Source: an uncultured Ulvibacter sp.
Lineage (GTDB): Bacteria; Bacteroidota; Bacteroidia; Flavobacteriales; Flavobacteriaceae
Length of the DNA: 64,000 bases
Direction of reading: 5' to 3'
NCBI GenBank assembly: GCA_938083445.1
Contig: CALKCP010000015.1
Location: 62,001 to 126,000 of the forward strand
Each line of letters opens with the position of its first letter. Within the stretch, counting starts at the first letter, position 1. The notes under the pieces are model-generated. The model saw nothing but the letters and a program-made list of their open reading frames with translations. It was not told where the DNA came from and made no database searches. Shown in pieces: positions 1-9,481 of this stretch. A program made the position numbers and the translations under genes.

Positions 1-597
1 AATAGTGTCTAAGTGAGCGCCTGTTACAGCATCAATTCTCATACTGTAGTAATGGCTTCCATCTGGCAAAGCAATACTTAAATCCCATGCCAATCTTAAC
101 CCATCTGATTCCGTAGACTGATACACTAATTTTACAGGAATATTTTCCGAAGAAATAGATCCGTTCGAAAATATAAAGGAGTTTGTACCTACTGTCTCGA
201 GTAATTCCAAATTTACTGGAGCTTGAAGACCTGCAGTACTAGCCGCACTTGAAATAGCAAAAGCAGCCGTATTAGAAGGTGTGTTAGCATTCACTTTTTG
301 TTCAACATCATTCGTAAATGACATGTTCGCATTTACAACCGTTCCATTCTGAATAGCAAAAGACGACGTAGAATTAAAAATTTCTATTCCCTGATGCGTT
401 TGGTTAACATAAACATTCTCCACGTCCATACTGTTCGAGTAACTATGAGAATTTATAGTGAACTCTGCAACATCTTGGGATTGTAGTCCCAACTCAGAGC
501 GATTGTTGTCTAGGAACGTACGAACCGACTCGCTGAAATCTTGCGCACTGGCAAGAGTTACGGCAAAAAAAGCCAATACATAAAGTAGTTTTTTCAT
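1..597 (-). CDS. Secreted M36 (fungalysin-type) metalloprotease, N-terminal part, cut by window edge
   Basis: This reading frame is open from an ATG at 597 to the window edge (199 codons, no stop). It begins with a signal peptide (MKKLLYVLAFFAVTLASAQ) and continues into a region that reads like the FTP/PepSY propeptide of M36 metallopeptidases, with VYVNQTHQGIEIFNS near residues 62-76 and WDLSIALPDGSHYYSMRIDA just before the edge. In flavobacteria such proteins are usually exported and carry a T9SS sorting domain at the C terminus, but that part and the HExxH catalytic site lie outside the window, so the protease call rests on the propeptide only. A poly-T stretch and an AT-rich spacer precede the start codon. 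It may equally be another protease family with the same propeptide. Confidence 0.75.
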   Translation of the reverse strand, partial: MKKLLYVLAFFAVTLASAQDFSESVRTFLDNNRSELGLQSQDVAEFTINSHSYSNSMDVENVYVNQTHQGIEIFNSTSSFAIQNGTVVNANMSFTNDVEQKVNANTPSNTAAFAISSAASTAGLQAPVNLELLETVGTNSFIFSNGSISSENIPVKLVYQSTESDGLRLAWDLSIALPDGSHYYSMRIDAVTGAHLDTI

Positions 598-735
598 ATT
601 CTTTTTTTTTAAACGATAATAGAGGCAAATTATACCTCTTATTTATTTGATTAATTTTTTTCAGCGTAAAAATATCACATTATAGATAGACTATTTGCAA
701 TTTGTTTAAACTTTAACATCTATTGTTAAACGTTT

Positions 736-2076
736 TTATAGTATTCCGTTAATTTTTTGAAAAATTTGCAGCGCATTGCCATCTGTGAGCCTAGAGATGG
801 TGCTACAGCATTCCATCAAATAGTTATAGGTAGACGCATTAGCTGCTGGTTTATTTTCAAAACTCTTTAAAATCAAGCTATCATAATGACGGCAGCTACC
901 ATTATAATGATTTTCAAAAGCGGTAGTATATGCGTCCAATAGAGTCGTTAAGATATTGTATCCCGCAATCTCCTTATCAACAACCTCTGTGCTTTGATAA
1001 ACCTTAGCAACAGAAATCTTTATAATATCATCGATTTGCGCTTTATAGCTGCTTTTATCGAGTAAGGCTTCGGGGAAATCTCCTTTTAAAATTGCTTCTT
1101 CATGTTCCAGAAAAATGGAAGCAGCTTCTGCAATTAGCGTGTTAATCGCCAAAGACCGGAGGTATGCCAATCGATCTGAAGCCATATTCAAACCATGGTA
1201 TTTTTCAGTATTAATACTGGAATGAACTAATTTAATTAGATATTCTAAAGCAAACTCTTCATCTATCAAGCCTAAATTGATACCATCTTCAAAATCAATA
1301 ATTGTGTAACAAATATCATCGGCCGCTTCAACGAGGTAGGCCAAAGGATGACGTACATAACTAAGTTCATTGTCCTTTCCTCTTTTTAGCAGTTCCAATT
1401 CTGAAGCTATGTTTTCAAAATATTCTTTTTCAGATTGAAAAACACCAAATTTTTTATCAGCTATATGTCTGGTAGGTTTCTTTGGAAGAGATTCTTTAGG
1501 ATACTTCGTAAAAGCCCCAAGGGTGGCGTACGATAATCGAAGTCCGCCTTCTACCCCGTTTTTTGTTTCTGTAACTATTTTAAAACCGTTTGCATTTCCT
1601 TCGTAATCAACTAAATCTTGGTATTCCCTATCGGTTAATTGTTCTTTAAATCGACGCCCGTTGCCATTTGCAAAATAATCTCCTATGGCTTTTTCACCAC
1701 TATGCCCAAAAGGAGGGTTGCCTATATCATGTGCCAAGGCAGCTGCGGCAACAATTGCCCCAAAATCATTAAACTGATACCCATGTGTTTTCCCGAGGGA
1801 TGGATATTTTTCTATAATGGCCTTACCTACTATTCTTCCCAAGGACCTCCCAACAACAGAGACTTCTAAGCTATGGGTCAATCGGGTATGCACAAAAGAG
1901 GTCTTTGACAATGGAATCACCTGCGTCTTGTCTTGCAGGCTCCTAAAAGCTGAAGAGAAAATTACGCGATCATAGTCAACCTCGAAACCCAATCTCGTCT
2001 CATCCTGTTCTATTCGCAATCGTTTGTTCGTATCTCCTTGCCGTCGTAATGAAAGTAGTTGTTCCCATTGCATCAT
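736..2076 (-). CDS. dgt: Deoxyguanosinetriphosphate triphosphohydrolase (dGTPase)
   Basis: This cytoplasmic HD-domain enzyme hydrolyses dGTP (and related dNTPs) to the nucleoside and tripolyphosphate. The N terminus (QWEQLLSLRRQGDTNKR) and the segment RSLQDKTQVIPLS are typical of bacterial Dgt. The HD metal site is visible as His68 (TRLTHSLEV), His116-Asp117 (LAHDIGNPPFGH) and a downstream Asp in EAADDICYTIIDFEDG. The length of 446 aa matches the family. Two ATG codons lie side by side at the start, and the second is equally likely. It stands alone, divergent from the TonB receptor gene, and no obvious terminator follows it; only a weak inverted repeat lies at 712-730. Confidence 0.95.
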   Translation of the reverse strand: MMQWEQLLSLRRQGDTNKRLRIEQDETRLGFEVDYDRVIFSSAFRSLQDKTQVIPLSKTSFVHTRLTHSLEVSVVGRSLGRIVGKAIIEKYPSLGKTHGYQFNDFGAIVAAAALAHDIGNPPFGHSGEKAIGDYFANGNGRRFKEQLTDREYQDLVDYEGNANGFKIVTETKNGVEGGLRLSYATLGAFTKYPKESLPKKPTRHIADKKFGVFQSEKEYFENIASELELLKRGKDNELSYVRHPLAYLVEAADDICYTIIDFEDGINLGLIDEEFALEYLIKLVHSSINTEKYHGLNMASDRLAYLRSLAINTLIAEAASIFLEHEEAILKGDFPEALLDKSSYKAQIDDIIKISVAKVYQSTEVVDKEIAGYNILTTLLDAYTTAFENHYNGSCRHYDSLILKSFENKPAANASTYNYLMECCSTISRLTDGNALQIFQKINGIL

Positions 2077-2260
2077 TCAAAATATTTTTCAGTTCACAAG
2101 ATAGCATTTTGTTCAGAAAAAATAGTAAAATTCTAATGTTAAGGACTTAACCTTTTAATAACCTTAATTATACGAATCGTTAAACTTTAAGTAACATCAA
2201 GATTACATAACCTAGTTTACTTTGCAACAGAATCTAAACGGCAAAAAATTAAACAAAAAA

Positions 2261-5098
2261 ATGAAGAAGCTACTAACTATAATATTCATAAGCATTATAA
2301 GTATTTCCTACGCCCAACAAACGGGTTCAATTGTGGGTAATTTAACAGACAAAGAATTTAACAATGAACCCCTCCCATTTGCAAATGTAATTATAAAGGG
2401 CACCTCCAAGGGCACTACTTCAGACTTTGATGGTTTGTATGCAATACAAGATTTAATTGTTGGCACATATACAATCGAATATAGCTTTGTTGGATACAAA
2501 ACTGTGGAAATTGAAGTGCCTATTGAAGCAAATAAAGCAACCTCGGTAAATGTCTCGATGGAGGCCAGTGCGGCAGCTCTAGATGAAGTGTTCATTAAAA
2601 CCACTACCCGAAAAGAGAGTGAAGTATCATTGCTCAGAGAACAAAAGAAAGCTACTACAACAAAAATTAGCATTGGAGCAGAAGAACTTGCCAGAAAAGG
2701 CGCAAGTGATGCTGCTAGTGCCGTGACAAAAGCAACCGGAATTTCTAAGGATGAAAGTTCAGGAAATATTTTTGTTAGAGGACTTGGAGATCGGTACAAT
2801 ATCACCACCCTTAACAATCTGCCTTTACCGTCCAATGACCCTTCAAAAAAGAATATTGATCTAAGTATTTTCGATACAGATATCGTTGAATCTATCGGTC
2901 TAGATAAAACTTATAATGTAATTAATTACGGAGATTTCGCCGGAGCAAATATTGACATCGTTTCAAGAAAATATAAAGGGAAGGGATTAATAGAAGTTGG
3001 TATAGAAACCGGTGTAAACACTGTTACTATTGGAGAGGAGAATTTTTACTTGAATGATGGCCCAAAGAATACTGGGTTCTATAATAAAGATTATCCTAGT
3101 TTTCCACTTAACAATTACAACTTTAACACCAGTTGGGATCGTGAACAAACATCGATGCCAATACATTCGGGCTTATCACTAAAAGCTGGAGAGTCTTTCG
3201 AAATAGGAGATGACACCAGGGTTTATCTTTTTGGGGTAGGTTCTTTCAATAATGACTATTCTTTTAGAGAAGGCGTTTCCCGAGGGGGTGTTGATGTAAG
3301 CGCAGTACCTAATAGTGATTTTAATTTTTTCAATTATTCTTACAATACCAAGACTACGTTAATGGGGAATTTGGGAATAAAGCACAAAAATCATAGATTA
3401 AGTTATAATGGTCTGTATTTAAATATTAGCAGCCAACAACAAAAAGAATTTTATGGCGTAATTGATAAAGATGATGATGCTTCCGAAGGGGGAGGCTTTA
3501 TCCAGCGAGCTATTTTTGAAAGAACAACACTTGTTACACATCAGTTATTAGGGGACCACGAACTTGGAGAAAAATTTGATGTCAATTGGGGTGGATCTTA
3601 TAACTACCTAGAAAACTTAACTCCAGACAGAAGACAAGTGACTCTCGTGCCTTTAGACGCTACAATGCCAGAAGGACCGAAATCGTTCAAATTTGTGTCT
3701 TCAGCTTCAGATAATCACCGATTTTACTCCGAATTGACAGAAGAAGAATTGGCCGCCAGACTTGCCATTACTTTCAAGTTTAATAAAAATGATGACGATG
3801 AGTTTAAGGGCAACGTTAGCTTAGGGTATAACGGAAAGTTCAAAAAGGTGACGTTTGAAGCGACACAATTCAATTTTCAAATTTTTGGAAATATTCCACA
3901 GCCAAATGTAGATCCTTATAATGTCGATGCTTATTTCAACCAAGAGAATTTAAACAATGGGCTCTACCGAATTAGAACCTTTAGAGGAACAGTAGATCTT
4001 CCAAATGCACTGGACCCGCAGTTCTATCAAGGTGACCAAAAGATTCACTCAGCTTATGTAAATTTTGAATATGTATTCTCACCAAGATTTACGGTTTTAG
4101 CCGGGATAAGAGGAGAACAAATCAATCAATTCATCGAATGGTCTACATCCCTGAATGACGGAAATAGTGATTTAGACACTTTTGAAATATTGCCAGCGAT
4201 ATCAATGAAGTATGAATTGACCGACACCCAAAATCTAAAGTTCGCGGCGAGTAAAACCTACACGCTGCCTCAGTATAAAGAGCGTGCTCGTTTTCTTTTT
4301 CAAGAAATAAATCAAGATTACTTTGGTAACCCTGCTTTATATGCGTCTACCGATTATAATGCCGATGTTAAGTGGGAGTTCTTTCCAGAATCGAATGAAA
4401 TCTTATCTTTTGGGGTATTTGGAAAGTATATTGAAAATCCAATAAATAGCTTTACCGCCGTATCTGCTTCTAACGATATAACTTGGGGAAATACCGGGGA
4501 AAAAGCAACTGCCTTTGGAGGAGAAATGGAAGTTAGAAAATCACTCTTTGATAATGAGACCGACACTAATGATACTATTTTAAAAAGCAGCTTAACTGCC
4601 GGTTTCAATCTAGCATATATGATTACGGATCAAGATTTAGACGGTCAAAAAGTAATTGATGAAACCACAGAGGCTGGAGTCCCGATAAGCTTTATTCCTA
4701 CCTATGATAAAACTGGGATATCCGGTGCTTCAGACCTCGTAGCTAATGCCGACATAAGTTATTTCAAAGATTTCAATGAAAACAAAAACATTCAATTAAC
4801 AATTGCCGCGAATTATTTTTCAAATCGAATTTTTGCCATAGGAAGTGTTGGCAAAGGAAATCTAATTGAAAAGGGAGTCGCTACGATAGATTTTATCGCA
4901 AAGGCTCAATTAACTGAAAACATTACGCTTGGCCTTTCTGCCAAAAACTTATTAAACCCTTCTATCGAGCGATTTCAGGAGGCAGTTGACGGGGATACAA
5001 ATCCAATTTTAACAGACGGTTTTCAACAAGAAGATGTTACCATTTTATCCTACAAAAAAGGATACGATTTTAAACTTTCATTAGCATACAAATTTTAA
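2261..5098 (+). CDS. TonB-dependent outer-membrane receptor with N-terminal carboxypeptidase-regulatory-like domain
   Basis: This is an outer-membrane active transporter driven by TonB. It has a signal peptide (MKKLLTIIFISIISISYAQ), then a carboxypeptidase-D regulatory-like beta-sandwich at about residues 20-105 (GSIVGNLTD...FANVIIKGT...SFVGYKTVEIEV). A plug domain follows at about 115-240 with the segment GNIFVRGLGDRYN, and then a long beta-barrel ending in the outer-membrane signature KLSLAYKF with terminal Phe. The frame is open further upstream from a TTG at 2222, but the ATG at 2261 begins the signal peptide and is preferred. No SusD partner follows; the next gene, 47 bp on, is a beta-helix lipoprotein, so the two probably form one uptake unit. 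The substrate cannot be read from the sequence. Confidence 0.92.
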   Translation: MKKLLTIIFISIISISYAQQTGSIVGNLTDKEFNNEPLPFANVIIKGTSKGTTSDFDGLYAIQDLIVGTYTIEYSFVGYKTVEIEVPIEANKATSVNVSMEASAAALDEVFIKTTTRKESEVSLLREQKKATTTKISIGAEELARKGASDAASAVTKATGISKDESSGNIFVRGLGDRYNITTLNNLPLPSNDPSKKNIDLSIFDTDIVESIGLDKTYNVINYGDFAGANIDIVSRKYKGKGLIEVGIETGVNTVTIGEENFYLNDGPKNTGFYNKDYPSFPLNNYNFNTSWDREQTSMPIHSGLSLKAGESFEIGDDTRVYLFGVGSFNNDYSFREGVSRGGVDVSAVPNSDFNFFNYSYNTKTTLMGNLGIKHKNHRLSYNGLYLNISSQQQKEFYGVIDKDDDASEGGGFIQRAIFERTTLVTHQLLGDHELGEKFDVNWGGSYNYLENLTPDRRQVTLVPLDATMPEGPKSFKFVSSASDNHRFYSELTEEELAARLAITFKFNKNDDDEFKGNVSLGYNGKFKKVTFEATQFNFQIFGNIPQPNVDPYNVDAYFNQENLNNGLYRIRTFRGTVDLPNALDPQFYQGDQKIHSAYVNFEYVFSPRFTVLAGIRGEQINQFIEWSTSLNDGNSDLDTFEILPAISMKYELTDTQNLKFAASKTYTLPQYKERARFLFQEINQDYFGNPALYASTDYNADVKWEFFPESNEILSFGVFGKYIENPINSFTAVSASNDITWGNTGEKATAFGGEMEVRKSLFDNETDTNDTILKSSLTAGFNLAYMITDQDLDGQKVIDETTEAGVPISFIPTYDKTGISGASDLVANADISYFKDFNENKNIQLTIAANYFSNRIFAIGSVGKGNLIEKGVATIDFIAKAQLTENITLGLSAKNLLNPSIERFQEAVDGDTNPILTDGFQQEDVTILSYKKGYDFKLSLAYKF

Positions 5099-5145
5099 AT
5101 CTAAACAAGGAACCTAAATCAATTATTCAATCTAATTAAAAAACT

Positions 5146-6345
5146 ATGAAAACATCAATTCTAAACACAATTTTAACTGTTGCAATAATAGTGCTTTTCG
5201 CATCTTGCAGCAGTGATGACGGAGGCAATACAGTTATAGCGGCTTCTTGTTCTGACGGGATTCAAAATGGTAATGAAACGGGAGTTGACTGCGGAGGATC
5301 TGCATGTGAACCTTGTATTTCCGGTCTATCAAACATCCTTATTGGAGATGTAACAACGGATGTAATTTTAGATTCAACCGTTGCATACGAACTCACAGGA
5401 GGGTATGTAATTCAGTCTGGAGGGTCATTGACCATTCCTGCAGGAACAGTAATTACTGCAACTGGTGGAACCGCTGCCTATATAGCTGTGGCAGTAGGAG
5501 GAGAATTATTTATAAATGGAACTGCTGCCAGTCCAGTAGTGATGACTTCAGGAGCTGCTAACCCTGCGGCAGGAGACTGGGGTGGATTGGTAATCTGCGG
5601 TGATGCTCCTACCAATAAAGGAGTTAATGTAACTTCTGAAGTGGCCGACCTTATGTATGGAGGTACTGATCTTACAGACAGCTCGGGTTCTATTGAATAC
5701 CTTAGAGTTGAGTATACGGGTGCTACTTTCTCAAACGATAAAGAATTTAATGGAGTTTCACTATTCGGAGTAGGATCGGGAACAACCTTCAACTATGTTC
5801 AGTCACTTAATGGCGGTGATGATGGTATTGAGTTTTTCGGCGGAACAGTATCTGGTAATTACTTAGTGTCTATTGGTAGTGGAGATGATTCTATTGATTT
5901 TGCTGATGGTTGGAATGGAAATGGTTCAAATTGGTATATCAAAGGAGGTGCTAAAGCAGGAATCGAAGGGTCAAACAATGGAGACAATGGTAACGCTACC
6001 CCTGTAACAACAACAACCCTTTCAAATATTTCAGTGGTAGGGCCTGTTTCTGAAGGCGCCTTATACTTCAAAGAAGGTGGTGGAAATTTCACTATTACTA
6101 ATTTCTATACAGATGCTGTTAATCTTGGAGTTAGAGTTAAAGATACCGACGCAGAAGCTGCTGTAAGAATTGAAGCTGGTCTGCTTTCTTTAAACCCTAT
6201 GCAATTTGACAATCCAACTGCTGGCTGGGAAATTACTAATTACACAGGAGCAAATCAAAATTTTATTACAGTTGGTCCTACATCAGGTGCCGGAAACGGT
6301 GCTGGAGCACCATCTTGGGCATCAGGATGGACATCAGGATTATAG
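5146..6345 (+). CDS. Surface lipoprotein with Cys-rich N-terminal motif and predicted beta-helix
   Basis: The product begins with a lipoprotein signal (lipobox LFASC, acylated Cys near residue 21) followed by SSDD, a Bacteroidota pattern often linked to surface export. Next comes a Cys motif (CSDGIQNGNETGVDCGG, then CEPC). The rest is Gly/Ser/Thr-rich with short repeating strands (GGSLTIPAGTVITATGG, GGELFINGTA, GDDGIEFFGGTVSGN, GDDSIDFADG), which suggests a right-handed parallel beta-helix. It lies 47 bp downstream of the TonB receptor and before a strong terminator, so it is probably co-transcribed and may capture the ligand for that receptor. Homologues are sometimes labelled as multidrug transporters; nothing in this sequence supports that. 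The molecular function is unknown. Confidence 0.8.
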   Translation: MKTSILNTILTVAIIVLFASCSSDDGGNTVIAASCSDGIQNGNETGVDCGGSACEPCISGLSNILIGDVTTDVILDSTVAYELTGGYVIQSGGSLTIPAGTVITATGGTAAYIAVAVGGELFINGTAASPVVMTSGAANPAAGDWGGLVICGDAPTNKGVNVTSEVADLMYGGTDLTDSSGSIEYLRVEYTGATFSNDKEFNGVSLFGVGSGTTFNYVQSLNGGDDGIEFFGGTVSGNYLVSIGSGDDSIDFADGWNGNGSNWYIKGGAKAGIEGSNNGDNGNATPVTTTTLSNISVVGPVSEGALYFKEGGGNFTITNFYTDAVNLGVRVKDTDAEAAVRIEAGLLSLNPMQFDNPTAGWEITNYTGANQNFITVGPTSGAGNGAGAPSWASGWTSGL

Positions 6346-6388
6346 ACTTAGTAACATTTATTGCACAAGATTTTTTTTGAATGCAGCC

Positions 6389-6422
6389 AAAAAAGGCCTC
6401 CAAAATTTCGGAGGCCTTTTTT
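6389..6422. terminator. Bidirectional rho-independent terminator
   Basis: A 13-bp inverted repeat (AAAAAAGGCCTCC, 8-nt loop, GGAGGCCTTTTTT) sits between the convergent beta-helix lipoprotein and carbonic anhydrase genes. The A/T tails give a U-tract in both directions. Confidence 0.93.
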
Positions 6423-6445
6423 ATTCTTAAAATGTGTTCTATCTG

Positions 6446-7075
6446 CTACAAATCAAATGACACACTACCATTTGACACGTCGTACATAGCACCTACCATC
6501 ATAATCTCATTATTACGCTCCATTTCAGCTAAAACAGGACTGTCTCTGCGTATATTTTCAATTGACATTTGGACATTCTTAGTAGCAACATTGTTTACAA
6601 ACTCTAAATTATTCGAGGTCCTAAGCGCAGCATCCTGTGGCTCTTTTACCGCTTCAACTGCAGGTTCAATCTTCTTAATAAGTGCTGTTAAATTTCCTAA
6701 TCTTGCGTGATCGCAGGCTCCTTTTACAGCTCCGCAACTTGTATGACCTAAGACCACAATTAGTTTTGTCCCAGCTAGTTTACAGGCAAATTCAATACTA
6801 CCAAGAATGTCTTCATTCACAAAATTCCCCGCAATGCGAACACTAAATATATCTCCAATTCCTTGATCAAACAATAATTCGGCTGACACTCTGGAGTCTA
6901 TACAGTGCAGTACCGTTGCAAATGGAAATTGGCCTTTTGACGTATCCTGCACTTGTTCTAATAAGTTTCTTTCTATAACCTTCCCGTTTTGAAACCTTTG
7001 GTTTCCGTCTTTTAAATACGTTAATGACAACTGAGGCGTCATCGCTGCTTGTGTTTCTTTAGTCTGTGCTTTCAT
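6446..7075 (-). CDS. Beta-class carbonic anhydrase
   Basis: This zinc enzyme interconverts CO2 and bicarbonate. The zinc ligands are visible: Cys58 in LHCIDSR, followed by Asp60 and Arg62, and His111 and Cys114 in GHTSCGAVKGA. The length of 209 aa is normal and no convincing signal peptide is seen, so it is probably cytoplasmic. It starts 7 bp after the stop codon of the SulP permease upstream, which is a clear operon. SulP permeases paired with, or fused to, carbonic anhydrase are known in many bacteria and fit bicarbonate uptake with intracellular conversion. Confidence 0.95.
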   Translation of the reverse strand: MKAQTKETQAAMTPQLSLTYLKDGNQRFQNGKVIERNLLEQVQDTSKGQFPFATVLHCIDSRVSAELLFDQGIGDIFSVRIAGNFVNEDILGSIEFACKLAGTKLIVVLGHTSCGAVKGACDHARLGNLTALIKKIEPAVEAVKEPQDAALRTSNNLEFVNNVATKNVQMSIENIRRDSPVLAEMERNNEIMMVGAMYDVSNGSVSFDL

Positions 7076-7082
7076 GATTTTC

Positions 7083-8933
7083 TTAGATTTGTTTCTCCTC
7101 TTCTTTCACATTTTCCTTTATCCAATATATGCATTCTTTAAAGGTTTTAAAAATTTGTTCTTTCGGAATAAGATCTGGGATAATATCTATTCGCTCTAAC
7201 ATATACCTTGGTTGCTTTAAGACATCAACGAGCACTACTTTTATTTCTCGCTTGGCTAGATCTACTAAAACATCCTCCATAGCATATAAACCCGATTGAT
7301 CTACATATTGCATTCGGCCCATCCTTATTATGACCGCAGCCGCTGTATCTGGAATCTGTGCTGCCAAGTGCTGAAAATCGCTGGTCGAACCAAAAAACAG
7401 TGGCCCTTTAATATGTTTAATATAGACGATTTCTTTTAAATTTTCTGGAAAATCAAGTTCATCGCCCCAGGCTTTTTCTTTGAGAAGTTTTTTTACTACA
7501 GATCGCTCTCCAGTAAGATCTCCCATCTTCTTCATAAACATAAGAGAGGCAATTACCAATCCAATTCCTACGGCGTACACTAGGTTCCAAACAGAAGACA
7601 AAACGAGGACCACCAGCATGATTATAACTTCGGGGCGAGGCATGTATGGAATCGCTTTTAAGCCTTTATAATCCATAACTCCAATGCCCACTGTAATTAA
7701 AATTCCAGCAAGAACCGCGGCTGGTATCTGAGATGCAACAGGCCCTAGAGATAGTAAAATCACTAAAAGTAAAACACCCGCCATCATTCCAGACAGTCGC
7801 GTTTTTCCACCAGACTTAATATTTACAACCGTACGGATGGTAGCACCTGCCCCCGGTATTCCACCAAAAAGAGCTCCGATACTATTTCCAATTCCCTGCC
7901 CAACTAGTTCCTTATTCGGTTTATGCTTCGTCTTAGTCATATTATCAGCCACCACAGAGGTGAGAAGTGAATCTATAGCTCCAAGCAAGGCCAACGTTAG
8001 TGCTGTAAATATATAGGGAGTAATGCTGCTAAGACTAAAAGTAGTGAACATTTCTAAATGAGGTATTGGTAGTCCACTTGGTATTTCTTCAATAGGTCGA
8101 TAATTCAAGTTAAAGCCATAGGCAATACCCGACATCACCAAGAGCGCCACTAGGGTACTTGGCACCGCAGTGGTGATTCGCTTGAATCCATAAATGATTA
8201 AAATGGTTCCAAGGGCCAACAATAATTCCAACCAATTAATATTTCGCAATGCTCCAGGCAGTACTTTTATGGCTCCCAGAACTCCGGAAGCTTCAGAAGC
8301 AGCAAGAGTTTGAGACTCTTTCAATATATCTTCCTGACTAATGTTTTCTGCTCTCTTTATTGTTTCTCTAAAGTTTTCCAGCACTAAAATACCCTCACCT
8401 GCCTCATCTTTTAAAATGTTGTTTAGAATCATTTCTTCGGCTTCTGGCTTAAACTGGTTTACAAATGCTGTATCCTCCTTAGGGTAATACCCAACTGCTG
8501 GAAGAATTTGAGTCACAAGAATTATGATTCCTATTGCGGTCATAAATCCTGAAACCACAGGATAAGGTATGTACTTTATGTATTTACCTAGCCCCATTAG
8601 GCCTAGTCCTATTTGCATGAGTCCGGCGAGCAGAAACACTGTTAATATAGCTGGTAACGCCTTGTTAATATCACCGTCGTTCACAGCTATTATCCCGGCA
8701 ATTACAACCATACTAACTGCAGTCATTGGCGCTGTAGGACCAGATATTTGCGTGCTTGTTCCGCCAAAAAGAGCTGCGAAAAAACTAACAAAAATAGCCC
8801 CATAAAGTCCAGCACTAGGACCCAAACCAGAACTAACTCCAAAAGCTAGGGCCAAAGGTAAAGCTACAATTCCGGCAGTAATACCACCAAAAAGGTCGCC
8901 TTTTAAGTGTTTAAAATCGAATACATTTTTCAT
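7083..8933 (-). CDS. SulP-family anion permease with C-terminal STAS domain (probable bicarbonate transporter)
   Basis: This inner-membrane transporter has about 10-14 hydrophobic segments. The N-terminal SulP region reads DLFGGITAGIVALPLALAFG and TQISGPTAPM, and GGIPGAGATIRT lies in the second half. A STAS domain follows at about residues 500-610, with MQYVDQSGLYAMEDV at its phospho-site-like loop. Residues about 150-220 form an unusually long hydrophilic, mostly acidic and helical insert between membrane segments. The partner carbonic anhydrase starts 7 bp downstream. From the pairing I infer bicarbonate as the substrate, as in BicA-type systems; sulfate or another anion remains possible. 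Confidence 0.9.
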   Translation of the reverse strand: MKNVFDFKHLKGDLFGGITAGIVALPLALAFGVSSGLGPSAGLYGAIFVSFFAALFGGTSTQISGPTAPMTAVSMVVIAGIIAVNDGDINKALPAILTVFLLAGLMQIGLGLMGLGKYIKYIPYPVVSGFMTAIGIIILVTQILPAVGYYPKEDTAFVNQFKPEAEEMILNNILKDEAGEGILVLENFRETIKRAENISQEDILKESQTLAASEASGVLGAIKVLPGALRNINWLELLLALGTILIIYGFKRITTAVPSTLVALLVMSGIAYGFNLNYRPIEEIPSGLPIPHLEMFTTFSLSSITPYIFTALTLALLGAIDSLLTSVVADNMTKTKHKPNKELVGQGIGNSIGALFGGIPGAGATIRTVVNIKSGGKTRLSGMMAGVLLLVILLSLGPVASQIPAAVLAGILITVGIGVMDYKGLKAIPYMPRPEVIIMLVVLVLSSVWNLVYAVGIGLVIASLMFMKKMGDLTGERSVVKKLLKEKAWGDELDFPENLKEIVYIKHIKGPLFFGSTSDFQHLAAQIPDTAAAVIIRMGRMQYVDQSGLYAMEDVLVDLAKREIKVVLVDVLKQPRYMLERIDIIPDLIPKEQIFKTFKECIYWIKENVKEEEKQI

Positions 8934-9008
8934 TGAAAATCTTTTATATACTATAGTAATTAGGACCTCTATTAATAATGGAGGCCCCTTAAGGAATTGC
9001 TTTTAAAT

Positions 9009-9311
9009 CTAATAAATTAATTCTGGGGGAGGAAGATGAACAATTGATATGTACATAGAAGAGTCGTCTCTGTAGAATTTCAACATGCTGCTATCTTCTT
9101 CCGTATGATAGTAAGAAAGCTTCGCACTTAGCTTTATAATAAGAATGTCCTCATCGATATTTGTCTCGACTTCTTTTTGAGACTCTTCTTCGGCCGCATC
9201 TATTAATACCACGTCATCATACCCTAAGTTCAAAATATCAGAAACAGGGGGAGTTAGTATTGAAAATACCAATGAAAACAAAAAGCAGAAGGCCAAAAGG
9301 GACTTTGTCAT
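9009..9311 (-). CDS. Small exported or membrane-anchored protein upstream of the SulP operon
   Basis: This 100-aa protein has an N-terminal hydrophobic stretch (MTKSLLAFCFLFSLVFSIL) and then an acidic stretch (DAAEEESQKEVETNIDED). It ends with a Pro-rich tail (VHLPPPELIY). I do not recognise a family. It is 75 bp upstream of, and in the same direction as, the SulP permease, and an imperfect inverted repeat (8966-8984) lies between them, so it may be the first gene of a small-protein/SulP/carbonic-anhydrase operon. If real, it probably acts in the periplasm or at the membrane face of the transporter. Confidence 0.65.
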   Translation of the reverse strand: MTKSLLAFCFLFSLVFSILTPPVSDILNLGYDDVVLIDAAEEESQKEVETNIDEDILIIKLSAKLSYYHTEEDSSMLKFYRDDSSMYISIVHLPPPELIY

Positions 9312-9420
9312 AAAACTAGTTCAAGTTTAACAAATATAATCGCAAAATTGATTTAAAGACAGGTCCGTTTGTTAAAATAATAATAAAATATGTTCAACAC
9401 TATTTGAAATCGTATCCCAG

Positions 9421-9445
9421 AAGAAAAAGCGTCAATATTGACGCT
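9421..9445 (-). terminator. Rho-independent terminator for the YwqK-like gene
   Basis: The stem AGCGTC/GACGCT with an AATATT loop (18-bp palindrome at 9428-9445) is followed on the minus strand by a T-rich tail. It lies 37 bp after the stop codon of the gene at 9482-9877. Confidence 0.8.
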
Positions 9446-9481
9446 CTTTTCTTATATTTTTTAAACGATATTAATCCAAGG

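Noticed and set aside
712-730. TTTAAC/GTTAAA inverted repeat after dgt as terminator
   Set aside because: The stem is short, A/T-only and lacks a T-tract.
2308-2835. Minus-strand ORF of 175 codons inside the TonB receptor
   Set aside because: It is antisense to a strong receptor gene and its protein is low-complexity with no motif.
5478-6092. Minus-strand ORFs inside the beta-helix lipoprotein gene
   Set aside because: They are Pro/Ser/Thr-rich reverse readings of Gly-rich repeats, a known artefact.
6206-6430. Plus-strand ORF across the end of the lipoprotein and the terminator
   Set aside because: Different frame from the gene and runs through the terminator hairpin.
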